From positions 248,001-312,000 of the forward strand of contig NZ_QICN01000004.1 of assembly GCF_003201205.1 (NCBI RefSeq): a DNA stretch of 64,000 bases, given 5' to 3'. Source of the DNA: Sinimarinibacterium flocculans (lineage in GTDB: Bacteria; Pseudomonadota; Gammaproteobacteria; Nevskiales; Nevskiaceae). The translations under genes and the position numbers were made by a program. Shown one piece after another: positions 26,571 to 35,474 of this stretch. A model generated the notes under the pieces. It was not told the DNA's origin, did not search any database, and worked only from the letters and a program-made list of their open reading frames with translations. Positions within the stretch are counted from its first letter, which is position 1; every line of letters begins with the position of its first letter.

Positions 26571-28196
26571 ATGCCCATCATCGAATCGAAGGTCGACACC
26601 GGCAGCGCGCAGTTCAAGCAGAACCGCGAGGGCATGCTCCGGCAGATCGACGAGTGGCGCGCCATCGAGGCCAAGGGTCGCAAGGAAGAAGAATCCAAGC
26701 GCGACCGCTATCACCAGCGCGGCCAGATCCTGCCGCGCGAGCGTGTGCACCTGATGCTCGATCGCGGCTCGCCGTGGCTGGAACTGTCGACGCTCGCCGG
26801 CTACAAGATGCACGACGACAAGGACGGTTCGCTGGCCGGCGGCAACAACATCATCGGCATCGGTTACGTCTCCGGCGTGCGCTGCATGGTCTCGGCGTCG
26901 AATTCGGCGATCAAGGGCGGCACGATGACGCCGTGGGGCGTGCAGAAGGGCCTGCGCATCCAGGACATCGCGCTGCAGCAGAAGCTGCCGGTGATCTCGA
27001 TGATCGAGTCGGGTGGCGCCAATCTGCTGTACCAGGCCGAGGTGTTCATCCCGGGCGGCAAGACCTTCGCCAACCAGTGCCGCCTGTCGGCCGCGGGCAT
27101 CCCGCAGGTCACCGTCGTGCATGGGTCGAGCACGGCCGGCGGCGCCTACATGCCCGGCCTGTCGGACTACGTGGTGATGGTGCGCAAACGCGCCAAGGTG
27201 TTCCTCGCCGGGCCGCCGCTGCTCAAGGCCGCCACCGGCGAGATCGCCGACGACGAGGACCTGGGTGGTGCCGAGATGCACTGCCAGGTGGCCGGCACCT
27301 CGGAGTTCATCGCCGAGAACGACGCCGACGGCATCCGCATTGCCCGCGAGATCGTCGCCAACCTGAACTGGAACGCGCAGCGACCGAAGCTCGAGCTGCG
27401 CAAGGTCGCAGCGCCGCTGTACGACATCGACGAGCTTTGCGGCGTGGTGTCGCCGGACTACCGCAAGCCCTTCGATTGCCGGGAGGTCATCGCGCGCATC
27501 GTCGACGGCTCGGAGTTCCTCGAGTTCAAGAACGAGTACGACCAGCAGACCATCTGCGGCCGCGCGGTCCTGCACGGGCACCAGATCGGCATCATCTCGA
27601 ACAACGGACCGATCACGACCAAGGGCGCGACCAAGGCCGGCCAGTTCATCCAGCTGTGCTGCCAGGCGAACATCCCGATCGTGTACCTGATGAACACGAC
27701 CGGCTACATGGTCGGCACGGAGTCCGAGCAGGGCGGCATCGTCAAGCACGGCAGCAAGATGATCCAGGCCGTCGCCAACGCCACCGTGCCGCAGCTCACG
27801 ATCGTCATGGGCGGGTCCTTCGGCGCCGGCAACTACGGCATGTGCGGCCGCGGTTTCGGTCCGCACTTCATCTTCGCGTGGCCGAACTCGCGTACCTCGG
27901 TGATGGGCGGCGAGCAGGCGGCCGGCGTGATGGAGATCATCACGCGCGAGAAGTGGTCCAAGTCCGGCAAGCAGATGTCCGAGGCCGACGAGAAGATGCT
28001 GGCATCGATCCGCCAGAACATCGTCGACCAGTTCGACCGCGAGTCCCACGCCTTCGCCGCGACCGCGCGCCTGTTCGACGACGGCCTGATCGATCCGCGC
28101 GACACCCGCAAGGTGCTCGGCCTGTGCTTGTCGGTGTGCCGCGAGGCGCAGGCGCGCCAGACCTTCCCCAACAGTTTCGGCGTCGCACGCCTGTAG
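26571..28196 (+). CDS. atuC: Acyl-CoA carboxylase carboxyltransferase (beta) subunit, geranyl-CoA carboxylase type
   Basis: The 541-residue protein has both halves of the carboxyltransferase fold: biotin-side GSSTAGGAYMPGLSDYVV and FLAGPPLLKAATGE, and in the C-terminal half NTTGYMVGTESEQGG and GGSFGAGNYGMCGR. It carries the carboxyl group from biotin to an acyl-CoA. The order carboxyltransferase, dehydrogenase, hydratase, biotin carboxylase equals atuCDEF, not liuABCD, and a TetR gene is divergent. 3-Methylcrotonyl-CoA carboxylase remains possible from sequence alone. Confidence 0.8.
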   Translation: MPIIESKVDTGSAQFKQNREGMLRQIDEWRAIEAKGRKEEESKRDRYHQRGQILPRERVHLMLDRGSPWLELSTLAGYKMHDDKDGSLAGGNNIIGIGYVSGVRCMVSASNSAIKGGTMTPWGVQKGLRIQDIALQQKLPVISMIESGGANLLYQAEVFIPGGKTFANQCRLSAAGIPQVTVVHGSSTAGGAYMPGLSDYVVMVRKRAKVFLAGPPLLKAATGEIADDEDLGGAEMHCQVAGTSEFIAENDADGIRIAREIVANLNWNAQRPKLELRKVAAPLYDIDELCGVVSPDYRKPFDCREVIARIVDGSEFLEFKNEYDQQTICGRAVLHGHQIGIISNNGPITTKGATKAGQFIQLCCQANIPIVYLMNTTGYMVGTESEQGGIVKHGSKMIQAVANATVPQLTIVMGGSFGAGNYGMCGRGFGPHFIFAWPNSRTSVMGGEQAAGVMEIITREKWSKSGKQMSEADEKMLASIRQNIVDQFDRESHAFAATARLFDDGLIDPRDTRKVLGLCLSVCREAQARQTFPNSFGVARL

Positions 28197-28204
28197 GAGC
28201 GACC

Positions 28205-29371
28205 ATGCAGTACACCCACGAACACCAGCAGCTGTTCGACACGACCAAGGCTTTCGTCGACAACGAGATCAATCCGCACGCCGCCGAGTGGGAGAAGGCC
28301 GGGCTGTGGCCGGCGCGCGAAGTGCTCAGGAAGATGGGTGCGCTCGGGCTGCTCGGCATCAGCAAGCCGGAAGAGGTCGGCGGCCTGGGGCTCGACTACA
28401 GCTACCAGGTCGCGTTCGCAGAAGCGCTCGGCCACTGCAAGGTCGGTGGCCTGCCGATGGCGATCGGCGTGCAGACGGACATGGCGACGCCGGCGCTGGC
28501 GCGTTACGGCAACGACTATCTCAAGCAGAACTTCCTGAAGCCGGCCGTCGCCGGCGAGATGGTCGCCTGCATCGGCGTCAGCGAGCCGGGCGCGGGCTCG
28601 GATGTCGCCGGCATCAAGACCACGGCCGTGCGCGAAGGCGACGAGTACGTCATCAACGGCCAGAAGATGTGGATCACCAACGGTACCCAGGGCGACTGGG
28701 TGTGCCTGCTGGTCAACACCGACGAGTCGAAGGACGGCAGCCGTCACGGCAACAAGTCGCTGATCGTCGTTCCGCTCGACGCCAAGGGCATCGACCGCCG
28801 GACCAAGCTCGACAAGCTGGGCCAGCGTTCGAGCGATACCGCGATCATCTTCTTCGACAACGTGCGCGTGCCGGCGCGTCACCTGATCGGCGAACCGGGC
28901 AAGGGCTTCGTCTACCAGATGCAGCAGTTCCAGGAGGAGCGCCTGTTCCTGTCGGCGAGCATCCTCGCATCGATGCAGCAGTGCATCGACACGACCGCGG
29001 ACTACACGCGCCAGCGCGCCGCCTTCGGCCAGACCGTTCTCGACAACCAGTACGTGCAGTTCCGGCTTGCCGAGCTGTCGACGGAAGTCGAGGCCTGCCG
29101 GGCACTGGTGTACCGCGCGACCGAGGACCTGATCGCCGGTCGCGACGTCACCCTCACGGCGTCGATGGCCAAGCTGAAGACGGCGCGTGTCGCGCGCGAG
29201 GTGGCGGACGGCTGCCTGCAGTTCTGGGGCGGCCAGGGCTACATGTGGGACAACCCGGTCAGCCAGTTCTACCGTGACCTGCGCCTGCACTCGATCGGCG
29301 GCGGCGCCGACGAGATCATGCTCGGCATCATCAGCAAGCGCCTGGGTTACGGCGGCAAGCGCAAGGCCTGA
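28205..29371 (+). CDS. atuD: Acyl-CoA dehydrogenase, citronellyl-CoA dehydrogenase type
   Basis: The 388-residue flavoprotein has the standard acyl-CoA dehydrogenase layout: helical N-domain (INPHAAEWE), the FAD and substrate stretch CIGVSEPGAGSDVAGIKT and MWITNGTQ, and a C-terminal domain with GGQGYMWDNPVSQFYRD and IGGGADEIMLGI. IGVQTDMATPALARYG, as I recall, is typical of AtuD. It lies 8 bases after the carboxyltransferase gene. It would oxidise citronellyl-CoA or a similar branched acyl-CoA to the substrate of the carboxylase. Confidence 0.8.
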   Translation: MQYTHEHQQLFDTTKAFVDNEINPHAAEWEKAGLWPAREVLRKMGALGLLGISKPEEVGGLGLDYSYQVAFAEALGHCKVGGLPMAIGVQTDMATPALARYGNDYLKQNFLKPAVAGEMVACIGVSEPGAGSDVAGIKTTAVREGDEYVINGQKMWITNGTQGDWVCLLVNTDESKDGSRHGNKSLIVVPLDAKGIDRRTKLDKLGQRSSDTAIIFFDNVRVPARHLIGEPGKGFVYQMQQFQEERLFLSASILASMQQCIDTTADYTRQRAAFGQTVLDNQYVQFRLAELSTEVEACRALVYRATEDLIAGRDVTLTASMAKLKTARVAREVADGCLQFWGGQGYMWDNPVSQFYRDLRLHSIGGGADEIMLGIISKRLGYGGKRKA

Positions 29372-29375
29372 GCCG

Positions 29376-30185
29376 ATGGATCTTCCCGAAACGACGACGC
29401 TGCTGCTGCGCCGCGAGAGCGGCGTGCTGCACCTGACGCTCAACCGTCCGGACGCGCGCAACGCGCTCAACGCGACCATGGTCGCCGAGCTCAATGCCGT
29501 CTTCGACGCGATTGCCGCGGATGCGACGATCCGCGTGGTCGTGCTGCGCGGTGCCGACGGCCACTTCTGCGCCGGCGCCGATCTCAAGGAGATGATGGCC
29601 GGCGGCCTGAAGGCGCCGACGGCCGGCGAAGCCGATCCGGTCGAACGCTGGTCGCGCAGCTTCGGCGCCATGCTGCGCAAGGCCGGCAGCCTGCCGGCGG
29701 TGCTGATCGCGGTCTGCGAGGGTGCGGTGCTCGGCGGCGGCTTCGGCTTCGCCTGCGTCTCCGACATTGCCCTGGCGCATCGCGAGGCGAAATTCGGCAT
29801 GCCGGAAACCACGCGCGGCCTGCCGCCGGCACAGATCGCGCCGTTCGTCGTCGAGCGCATCGGCCTGACGCAGGCGCGACGCCTGTGCCTGACCGGTGCG
29901 CAGTTCCGCGGCAGCGAGGCGCTGGCGCTCGGACTCGTGCACGCGTGCTTCGATGACGAAGCCGGGCTGCAGGCGCAACTCGCGGACACCCTGCAGCAGG
30001 TGCTGCGCTGCGCGCCGCAGGCCAACGCGGTCACCAAGGACATCATCCTCAAGGTCGCGCGCATGGACATGGATGCCGTGCTCGACGATGCGGCGGCGAA
30101 GTTCGCGGTCTGCGTGCGCGGCGCGGAGGCCCCGGAGGGCATCGCGGCGTTCATGCAGAAGCGTCAGCCGCGCTGGGCATCATGA
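29376..30185 (+). CDS. atuE: Enoyl-CoA hydratase, isohexenylglutaconyl-CoA hydratase type
   Basis: The 269-residue crotonase-fold protein has LNRPDARNALN, the oxyanion-hole loop HFCAGADLKEM and GGGFGFACVSDIALA. The start is 4 bases after the dehydrogenase stop. In the atu pathway this step hydrates the carboxylated acyl-CoA before a lyase splits it. No such lyase gene is in the window. The branch (AtuE or LiuC) is chosen from gene order. Confidence 0.78.
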   Translation: MDLPETTTLLLRRESGVLHLTLNRPDARNALNATMVAELNAVFDAIAADATIRVVVLRGADGHFCAGADLKEMMAGGLKAPTAGEADPVERWSRSFGAMLRKAGSLPAVLIAVCEGAVLGGGFGFACVSDIALAHREAKFGMPETTRGLPPAQIAPFVVERIGLTQARRLCLTGAQFRGSEALALGLVHACFDDEAGLQAQLADTLQQVLRCAPQANAVTKDIILKVARMDMDAVLDDAAAKFAVCVRGAEAPEGIAAFMQKRQPRWAS

Positions 30186-30288
30186 TCCTTCGTCACTGCG
30201 GTCGCGGCGGCGCGCGCACACGTCGAGTCCGCCGGACCTTTCCTTTCTCGTGCCGTGCCAAGACCATTGCGTTAACCGTTCTCAAGCC

Positions 30289-32289
30289 ATGACAAAGACC
30301 CGATTCGACAAGGTGCTGGTGGCCAACCGCGGCGAGATCGCGGTGCGCGTGATCCGCGGGGCCAGGCGCCTCGGCTACCGCACGGTTGCGGTCTACAGCG
30401 AGGCGGATGCCGATGCGCTGCACGTGCTCGAGGCCGACGAGGCGGTGTGCATCGGCCCGGCGCCGGCAGCGGAATCGTACCTGCGGATCGATCGCATCAT
30501 CGACGCCGCCCGGACCGCGGGTGCGCAGGCGATTCACCCGGGCTATGGCTTTCTGTCCGAGCGCGAGGCCTTCGCCCAGGCAGTGCAGGATGCGGGACTG
30601 GTCTTCGTCGGCCCGGACCCGGCCTCGATCGAGGCGATGGGCAACAAGTCGGCCTCGAAGATCCGCATGATCGCGGCCGGCGTGCCCTGCGTACCGGGCT
30701 ACCAGGGCGACGACCAGTCGGACGACACGCTGGTGGCCGAGGCCGTGAGGGCCGGCCTGCCGGTGATGATCAAGGCGGCGGCGGGCGGTGGCGGCCGCGG
30801 CATGCGCCTCGTGCACGAGGAGGGGGCGCTGCTCGAGAACATCCGCTCCGCGCGCAGCGAGGCTGAGAATGCCTTCGGCTCCGGGCAGCTGCTGGTCGAG
30901 AAAGCGGTGATGGACGCGCGGCACGTCGAGATCCAGGTCTTCGGCGATCGTCACGGCAATGTCGTCCATCTCGGCGAACGCGACTGCTCGGTGCAGCGCC
31001 GCAACCAGAAGGTCGTCGAGGAAGCGCCGAGCCCGGCCGTGGACGAGGCGCTGCGCGCGAAGATGGGCGCGGCGGCGGTCGCGGCGGCCAAGGCGGTGAA
31101 CTACGTCGGCGCCGGCACCGTGGAGTTCATGCTGGCGCGCGACGGCGCGTTCTACTTCCTCGAGATGAACACGCGCCTGCAGGTCGAGCATCCGGTGACG
31201 GAGCTGGTCTACGACGTCGACCTGGTCGAATGGCAGTTGCGCGTCGCCCAGGGCGAGCCGCTGCCGATGACGCAGGACGAGGTGCTCGCGCGCCGTCGCG
31301 GCTGGGCTATCGAGGTCCGGCTGTGCGCGGAAGACCCGCTGCAGAACTACCTGCCGCAGACCGGCACCGTGCTCGGCTGGCGGGCGCCCTCCGGCGCCGG
31401 CATCCGCGTCGACAGCTATCTGCAGGAAGCCCAGCGCATCAGCCCGTACTACGACTCGATGCAGGCGAAACTGATCGCCTGGGGCGAGGACCGGGAAACG
31501 GCGCGCAGCCGCCTGATCCATGCGCTGGACGAAACGAAGCTGCTCGGCGTGGTCAGCAACAAGGAATACCTGCGTCGCATCGTCGCGCACGCGGCATTCG
31601 CCGGCGGCGACTTCTCGACCGGATTCATCGGCCAGCATTTCCCGGCCGAAGCCGTGGCACAGATGCAGCCCGACCTGCGGCATTTCGCCCTGGCCGCCGT
31701 GGCGCTGTACATGGACGATGCGTTCGCGCTCGCCGAGGCGCACGGGCTGGCGCCGGAGTTCATCGGCTGGCACAGCTCGCACGAGTCGCCGGCGGACTAT
31801 CGCCTGAAGTGGCGCGAGCAGACGCGCGACCTCGACGTCCTCGTCCACGACGGGCATGTCTTCACGATCGTGACCGACGGGCAGACCATCGTCGTCGACG
31901 TGGTCCGCAATCTCGCGCACGAGTTCCACTACGTCTGCGACGGTGTGCAGGGCAAGGCCCGCACCGCGCGCGACGGCGGATCGATGTGGCTCGATGCCGA
32001 AGGTGCGGTCTACTGCTACGAGGATGTCACGCTCGCGCCGGTGGCCGCCGCCGCCGCGGGGTCGGACGGCCGTCTGCTCGCGCATTCGGACGGCAAGGTC
32101 GTCGCCGTCCACGTCCAGGTCGGCGATGTCGTCGCCAAGGGGCAGACGCTCGCGGTGCTGGAGGCGATGAAGATGGAGTTCCAGCTCGCGCTGCCGGTGT
32201 CCGGCAAGGTCACGGCCGTGAGCGTCGAGGCCGGCCAGCAGGTGAAGAACCGCCAGCTGCTGGTCGAGGTCCAGCCGCAGGACGACTGA
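30289..32289 (+). CDS. atuF: Acyl-CoA carboxylase biotin carboxylase/BCCP (alpha) subunit
   Basis: The 666-residue protein has an N-terminal biotin carboxylase (VLVANRGEIAVRVI, HPGYGFLSE, AAGGGGRGM, FLEMNTRLQVEHPVTE), a linker domain and a C-terminal biotinyl domain. The latter holds EAMKME with K628 as the biotinylation site. It would charge biotin with CO2 for the beta subunit at 26571. It lies 103 bases after the hydratase and is followed at once by a strong terminator, which marks the operon end. LiuD is the alternative family name. Confidence 0.85.
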   Translation: MTKTRFDKVLVANRGEIAVRVIRGARRLGYRTVAVYSEADADALHVLEADEAVCIGPAPAAESYLRIDRIIDAARTAGAQAIHPGYGFLSEREAFAQAVQDAGLVFVGPDPASIEAMGNKSASKIRMIAAGVPCVPGYQGDDQSDDTLVAEAVRAGLPVMIKAAAGGGGRGMRLVHEEGALLENIRSARSEAENAFGSGQLLVEKAVMDARHVEIQVFGDRHGNVVHLGERDCSVQRRNQKVVEEAPSPAVDEALRAKMGAAAVAAAKAVNYVGAGTVEFMLARDGAFYFLEMNTRLQVEHPVTELVYDVDLVEWQLRVAQGEPLPMTQDEVLARRRGWAIEVRLCAEDPLQNYLPQTGTVLGWRAPSGAGIRVDSYLQEAQRISPYYDSMQAKLIAWGEDRETARSRLIHALDETKLLGVVSNKEYLRRIVAHAAFAGGDFSTGFIGQHFPAEAVAQMQPDLRHFALAAVALYMDDAFALAEAHGLAPEFIGWHSSHESPADYRLKWREQTRDLDVLVHDGHVFTIVTDGQTIVVDVVRNLAHEFHYVCDGVQGKARTARDGGSMWLDAEGAVYCYEDVTLAPVAAAAAGSDGRLLAHSDGKVVAVHVQVGDVVAKGQTLAVLEAMKMEFQLALPVSGKVTAVSVEAGQQVKNRQLLVEVQPQDD

Positions 32290-32315
32290 AACGTCCGGCG
32301 TGTCCGCCCCCTGAG

Positions 32316-32350
32316 AACGAAGAACCCCGCGCAAGGCGGGGTTCTTCGTT
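32316..32350. terminator. Bidirectional rho-independent terminator
   Basis: A perfect 15-base stem (32316-32330 with 32336-32350) encloses the loop GCAAG. The stem begins AACGAAGAACCCCGC, so an A-rich flank on one strand gives a T-rich run on the other. It sits between the convergent biotin carboxylase and OmpA-like genes and can serve both. Confidence 0.9.
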
Positions 32351-32365
32351 TGCGGCAGCCGCGGG

Positions 32366-33790
32366 CTACTCGATGACCGTCAGCTCCACGCGACGGTTCT
32401 CTTCGCGGCCGTCCTCGGTGTCGTTGCTGGCGATCGGCTGGCTCTCACCGTAGCCGACCGGGCGCATGCGCCGTCCGGTGATGCCGCGGCCTTCGAGGTA
32501 GGCCTTGACCGCGACGGCGCGGCGCTCGGACAGGCCGAGGTTGTAGTTGTCGGTGCCGACGGCGTCGGTATGTCCTTCGAGCTCGACGTCGAGGTTGGGG
32601 TAGGCCTGCAGCGTCGCCGCGACCTCGTTGAGGATCTCGCGGGCCGCCGGCGTCAGGCGGTCGGAGTCGAACTCGAACTTGACGCCGCGCAGGATGAAGC
32701 TGCGATCGATTGCGCAGCCGTTGGCGTCGACCTGTTCGCCCGGGCGCGGCTTGCGGCAGTCGCCTTCGAGCGCGCAGCCGTTCGGCAGCACCTTGGCACC
32801 CGGCGGCGAGTTCGGGCACTCGTCGAGGTAATCCGGGATGCCGTCGCCGTCGGAGTCGAGCGGGCAGCCGTCGGGACCGACCGGCAGACCCGGCGGCGAA
32901 TCGGGGCAGCGGTCGAGGCCGTCGGGCACGCCGTCGCCGTCCGCATCGAGCGGGCAGCCTTCCGCGTTGACCTGCGCGCCGGGCGGCGTGTTCGGGCAGC
33001 GGTCGAGGCTGTCGGGCACGCCGTCGCCGTCGCTGTCGAGTTCGCAGCCGTCCTGGCCGACGAGTACGCCCTTGGGCGTGTTCGGGCAGCGGTCGAGGTA
33101 GTCGGGCACGCCGTCCTGGTCGAGGTCGGTCGGGCAGCCGTCCGAATAGACGGCCACACCCGGCGGCGTGTCCGGGCACTTGTCGAGCGCGTCCGGCACG
33201 CCGTCGCCATCGGCGTCGTAGGGGTCGGCGCCGAACTTGTAGCTGACGCCGAGCCCGGTGGTCCAGATGTAGAAGGTGTCGTCCGGAACGGTGACGTTGT
33301 TCTCGGTCTTCTCGCTGATGAAATCGAGGTTGTAGCGCACGTCCAGGCGCGCATCCCAGCGCGGCGCCAGCTTGAACAGGGCACCGCCGCCAACGGCGAC
33401 GCCGGCACCGTCCAGTCCCACGCCGAGAAAGTCGACGCTGTGCAGGTTGCCGTTGGCAAGCAGGAACGGACGGATATTCGCGGTGTCGCGCGCGAAGTAG
33501 CCCAGCAGGTTCACGCCGAGCGCCAGGCGCTCGTACTTGTTCTCCGCTGGCAGGTCACTGACATCGAGCGCGCTGTAGTTCAGATCGAGCTCGAGTCCGA
33601 AGAACGGCGAGACGTTCTTGCCGAAGACGAGTCCGCCGAGCGGTCCGGCGTCCAGCCCTTCGGAATCGGCGAAGACGCCACCGATCATCGGCGCGATGTA
33701 GAAGCGGTCATCGAACTCCTTGGCGTGAGCGCCGGTGGCCGCGGTACCCATGAGGACTGCTGCGGCGGCGAGCCAGGCATGCTTCGACAT
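32366..33790 (-). CDS. OmpA-family outer membrane protein with thrombospondin type 3 repeats
   Basis: The 474-residue protein has a signal peptide cut after AHA (about residue 23), a beta-barrel-like N-domain (about 24-190), five calcium-binding TSP3-type repeats and a partial sixth (about 195-350), and a C-terminal peptidoglycan-binding OmpA domain (VELEGHTDAVGTDNYNLGLS). Each repeat has DxDxDGVPD and two cysteines. It should tie the outer membrane to the cell wall. The ATG at 33790 has GGGAGA upstream and gives a good signal sequence; the longer frame does not. Confidence 0.92.
   Translation of the reverse strand: MSKHAWLAAAAVLMGTAATGAHAKEFDDRFYIAPMIGGVFADSEGLDAGPLGGLVFGKNVSPFFGLELDLNYSALDVSDLPAENKYERLALGVNLLGYFARDTANIRPFLLANGNLHSVDFLGVGLDGAGVAVGGGALFKLAPRWDARLDVRYNLDFISEKTENNVTVPDDTFYIWTTGLGVSYKFGADPYDADGDGVPDALDKCPDTPPGVAVYSDGCPTDLDQDGVPDYLDRCPNTPKGVLVGQDGCELDSDGDGVPDSLDRCPNTPPGAQVNAEGCPLDADGDGVPDGLDRCPDSPPGLPVGPDGCPLDSDGDGIPDYLDECPNSPPGAKVLPNGCALEGDCRKPRPGEQVDANGCAIDRSFILRGVKFEFDSDRLTPAAREILNEVAATLQAYPNLDVELEGHTDAVGTDNYNLGLSERRAVAVKAYLEGRGITGRRMRPVGYGESQPIASNDTEDGREENRRVELTVIE
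32765..33220 (-). repeat. Tandem 90-base repeats coding the TSP3 units
   Basis: Similar 90-base units repeat in phase; for example, the GTCGGGCACGCCGTC stretch recurs near 32920, 33010 and 33100. Each unit encodes 30 residues with DGDGVPD and CPxTPPG. Inner units are more alike than outer ones, as expected for recent copy-number change. Confidence 0.8.
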
Positions 33791-33917
33791 CTGACGATCT
33801 CCCGATCCCTGAAGAGGCGCCGGCTGCCATTCGCCAGAAGGTGCGATGGCCTGTCCGATGCCGCGATGTGACGGCTGCAAGTGTGGTCCTGAACCGCGCT
33901 TTTGCGCAGGCGGATGC

Positions 33918-33946
33918 ATTATGATGATCCGCACGAAGGCCGTAAA
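33918..33946 (-). promoter_or_regulatory. Candidate promoter of the OmpA-like gene
   Basis: On the minus strand TTTACG (33946-33941) and CATAAT (33923-33918) are 17 bases apart, a plausible sigma-70 pair. This would give a leader of about 120 bases before the ATG at 33790. The 212-base divergent gap also must hold the promoter of the lipoprotein gene at 34003, which I could not place with confidence. Confidence 0.4.
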
Positions 33947-34002
33947 TAAGCAGGCATACGGCAGACACCTCGACATCAACGGTTAGGCGCGGGAGTCGGC
34001 AG

Positions 34003-35295
34003 ATGAAAGCGTTGCGTTCTTGGATACCGGCGGCGTTGGCGGCCGTCCTGGCAGCTTGCGGAGACGGCGGCATCCAGAGCCCGGACTTCACGCCGGTGGT
34101 GTCCATCACCAACCTGCGCATCCAGCCGCTGGACCCGCAGCAGGGCACGCAGATTCCTGTCGGCACGACGCTGCCGTTCCAGGCCATCGCCACGTTCGAG
34201 CAGACCGTGCCGCCCGGAACCGAGGGCGCACAGAACGGCGTCGTCGTCCGCGACGAGGACGTGACCGGCATCGCGGACTGGCAGTCGCAGAACAGCGGGT
34301 TCGCGACCGTGGACAGCGGCATCGTCCGGGGCGTGTCGCCCAGCGGTGGTCAGGTACGGATCACCGCGGCCTACGAAGGGCTCGTGGCGCAGACGTTCGT
34401 GACTGTCACCGAAGCCGTGCTCGTCGGGGTCGATCACGTGCGCCCGCGGGCTGCGACGGCCCGCGACCCGGCGGACCGCTACACCGCGGCAGCCGGCAGC
34501 GCCGTGCCCTTCGAGATCTTCGGCGAGTTCAGCGACGGCGCGATCCGGCAGCTGGACGAAGGCAGTTTCGACGTGAGCTGGACCAGCAGCGACACGACGG
34601 TCGCGGACAATCCGGCCGACGACGAGACCTTCAACACCCTGACCGTCGGCACGACGCAGATCCGCGGCACGGTGACGAACGCGCAGGGCATCGACCCGGC
34701 CTTCGCAACGGCGCAACTGGTCGTGGAGCCGCTCAATGCGTTCTGCGAGTCGGAGTTCGTGGCGCCGCCGTCGGTGTTTTCCGACGCCGCGTCGGACCTG
34801 TGCCTCGCCTGCGATGTCGAACAGCCCGCGGCGATCTTCGACGCCAACATCGAAACCTTCGGCACGATGAGCATTCCGCTCGGCCTGCTGCTGCAGTCCA
34901 GCGTTTCGGTGACGGTGTCGCAGACGCCGACGAACCCGCTCAGCGTCGGTCGCCCGGCGGGCTTTCTCGTCAGCCGCAGCGATTCGCTGCTCAGCGCCGA
35001 GCTGCTGTCCGACGTGACCATCGAGACCGTGGCCTGCGATGTCGGCGGTGGCAACTGTGCCGTGCGCGAAACCTTCGGCGTCGGCTCCACGCCGCTGTAT
35101 CTCGCGCTGCTCGGCCTCATCGGCGGCGAGGACGTGAGCCTGCTGTCGACCGGGCCGCTGGGCGACGCCAGCGCCGACGCCAACGGCCTGCGCCTGACGT
35201 TCTCGGGCGGGCTGGTATCCGCCCTGGCGACGCTGAACGTGCATTCGAGCTGCGCAGTGGCGCGCGATGCGGAAGAGGAAGCGCCGGCGCCCTGA
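34003..35295 (+). CDS. Predicted lipoprotein with Ig-like (Big2-type) segments
   Basis: The 430-residue protein starts with a lipoprotein signal peptide (AALAAVLAAC, lipidated cysteine about residue 19). It then has beta-rich segments resembling bacterial Ig-like repeats: a first about 40-135 ending in VRITAAYEGLVAQTFVTVTE, and a second about 160-240. The remaining C-terminal part has four to six cysteines in CESEF, CLACD and CDVGGGNC. No catalytic motif is seen. It is divergent from the OmpA-like gene and is probably an outer membrane surface or periplasmic protein of unknown role. Confidence 0.75.
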   Translation: MKALRSWIPAALAAVLAACGDGGIQSPDFTPVVSITNLRIQPLDPQQGTQIPVGTTLPFQAIATFEQTVPPGTEGAQNGVVVRDEDVTGIADWQSQNSGFATVDSGIVRGVSPSGGQVRITAAYEGLVAQTFVTVTEAVLVGVDHVRPRAATARDPADRYTAAAGSAVPFEIFGEFSDGAIRQLDEGSFDVSWTSSDTTVADNPADDETFNTLTVGTTQIRGTVTNAQGIDPAFATAQLVVEPLNAFCESEFVAPPSVFSDAASDLCLACDVEQPAAIFDANIETFGTMSIPLGLLLQSSVSVTVSQTPTNPLSVGRPAGFLVSRSDSLLSAELLSDVTIETVACDVGGGNCAVRETFGVGSTPLYLALLGLIGGEDVSLLSTGPLGDASADANGLRLTFSGGLVSALATLNVHSSCAVARDAEEEAPAP

Positions 35296-35303
35296 GGCGC
35301 CGG
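35284..35303 (+). terminator. Hairpin over the lipoprotein stop codon
   Basis: CCGGCGCC (35284-35291) and GGCGCCGG (35296-35303) form a perfect 8-base stem with the stop codon in the 4-base loop. No T-run follows, so it may act as a weak terminator or only protect the 3' end. Confidence 0.4.
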
Positions 35304-35399
35304 TCGCTCTGCCGCGTCGGTAACCCATCTGCCTCGCGGCAAGGTCCTTCATGACTTCCGGGGAACCGCCGCCGATGGTCAGGACCTTGGTTTCGCGGT
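35304..35399 (-). pseudogene. Remnant of a second acyl-CoA dehydrogenase gene (3' end only)
   Basis: This stretch matches 35462-35557, the 3' end of the intact acyl-CoA dehydrogenase gene, at all but about nine of 96 bases, in the same orientation and offset by 158 bases. It encodes the family C-terminus RETKVLTIGGGSPEVMKDLA, then ARQMGY. The stop has become CGA, so the frame reads on, and nothing of the rest of the gene is present. It is the leftover of a tandem duplication or of a lost neighbouring paralogue. Confidence 0.8.
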
Positions 35400-35422
35400 G
35401 CGGCGGCGACACGGTGCCGTCA

Positions 35423-35441
35423 GCCCGCCGGGCAGGCGGGC
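35423..35441 (-). terminator. Hairpin downstream of the acyl-CoA dehydrogenase gene
   Basis: GCCCGCC (35423-35429) and GGCGGGC (35435-35441) make a 7-base stem with loop GGGCA, starting 33 bases after the dehydrogenase stop on the minus strand. No T-run is present, so it is a weak candidate. Confidence 0.35.
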
Positions 35442-35474
35442 GAGCGTGGGTGCGGGAGCCGCCGCTCTACCGCG

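Noticed and set aside
26571-32289. Assignment as the leucine-degradation liu operon
   Set aside because: The gene order carboxyltransferase, dehydrogenase, hydratase, biotin carboxylase and a divergent TetR gene match atuCDEF/atuR. liu has the dehydrogenase first and a MerR regulator. The alternative is kept as a possibility in the entries.
32765-33220. Regular repeats suggestive of a CRISPR array
   Set aside because: The 90-base period is in frame and codes the TSP3 units of the OmpA-like protein. There are no identical short repeats with unique spacers.
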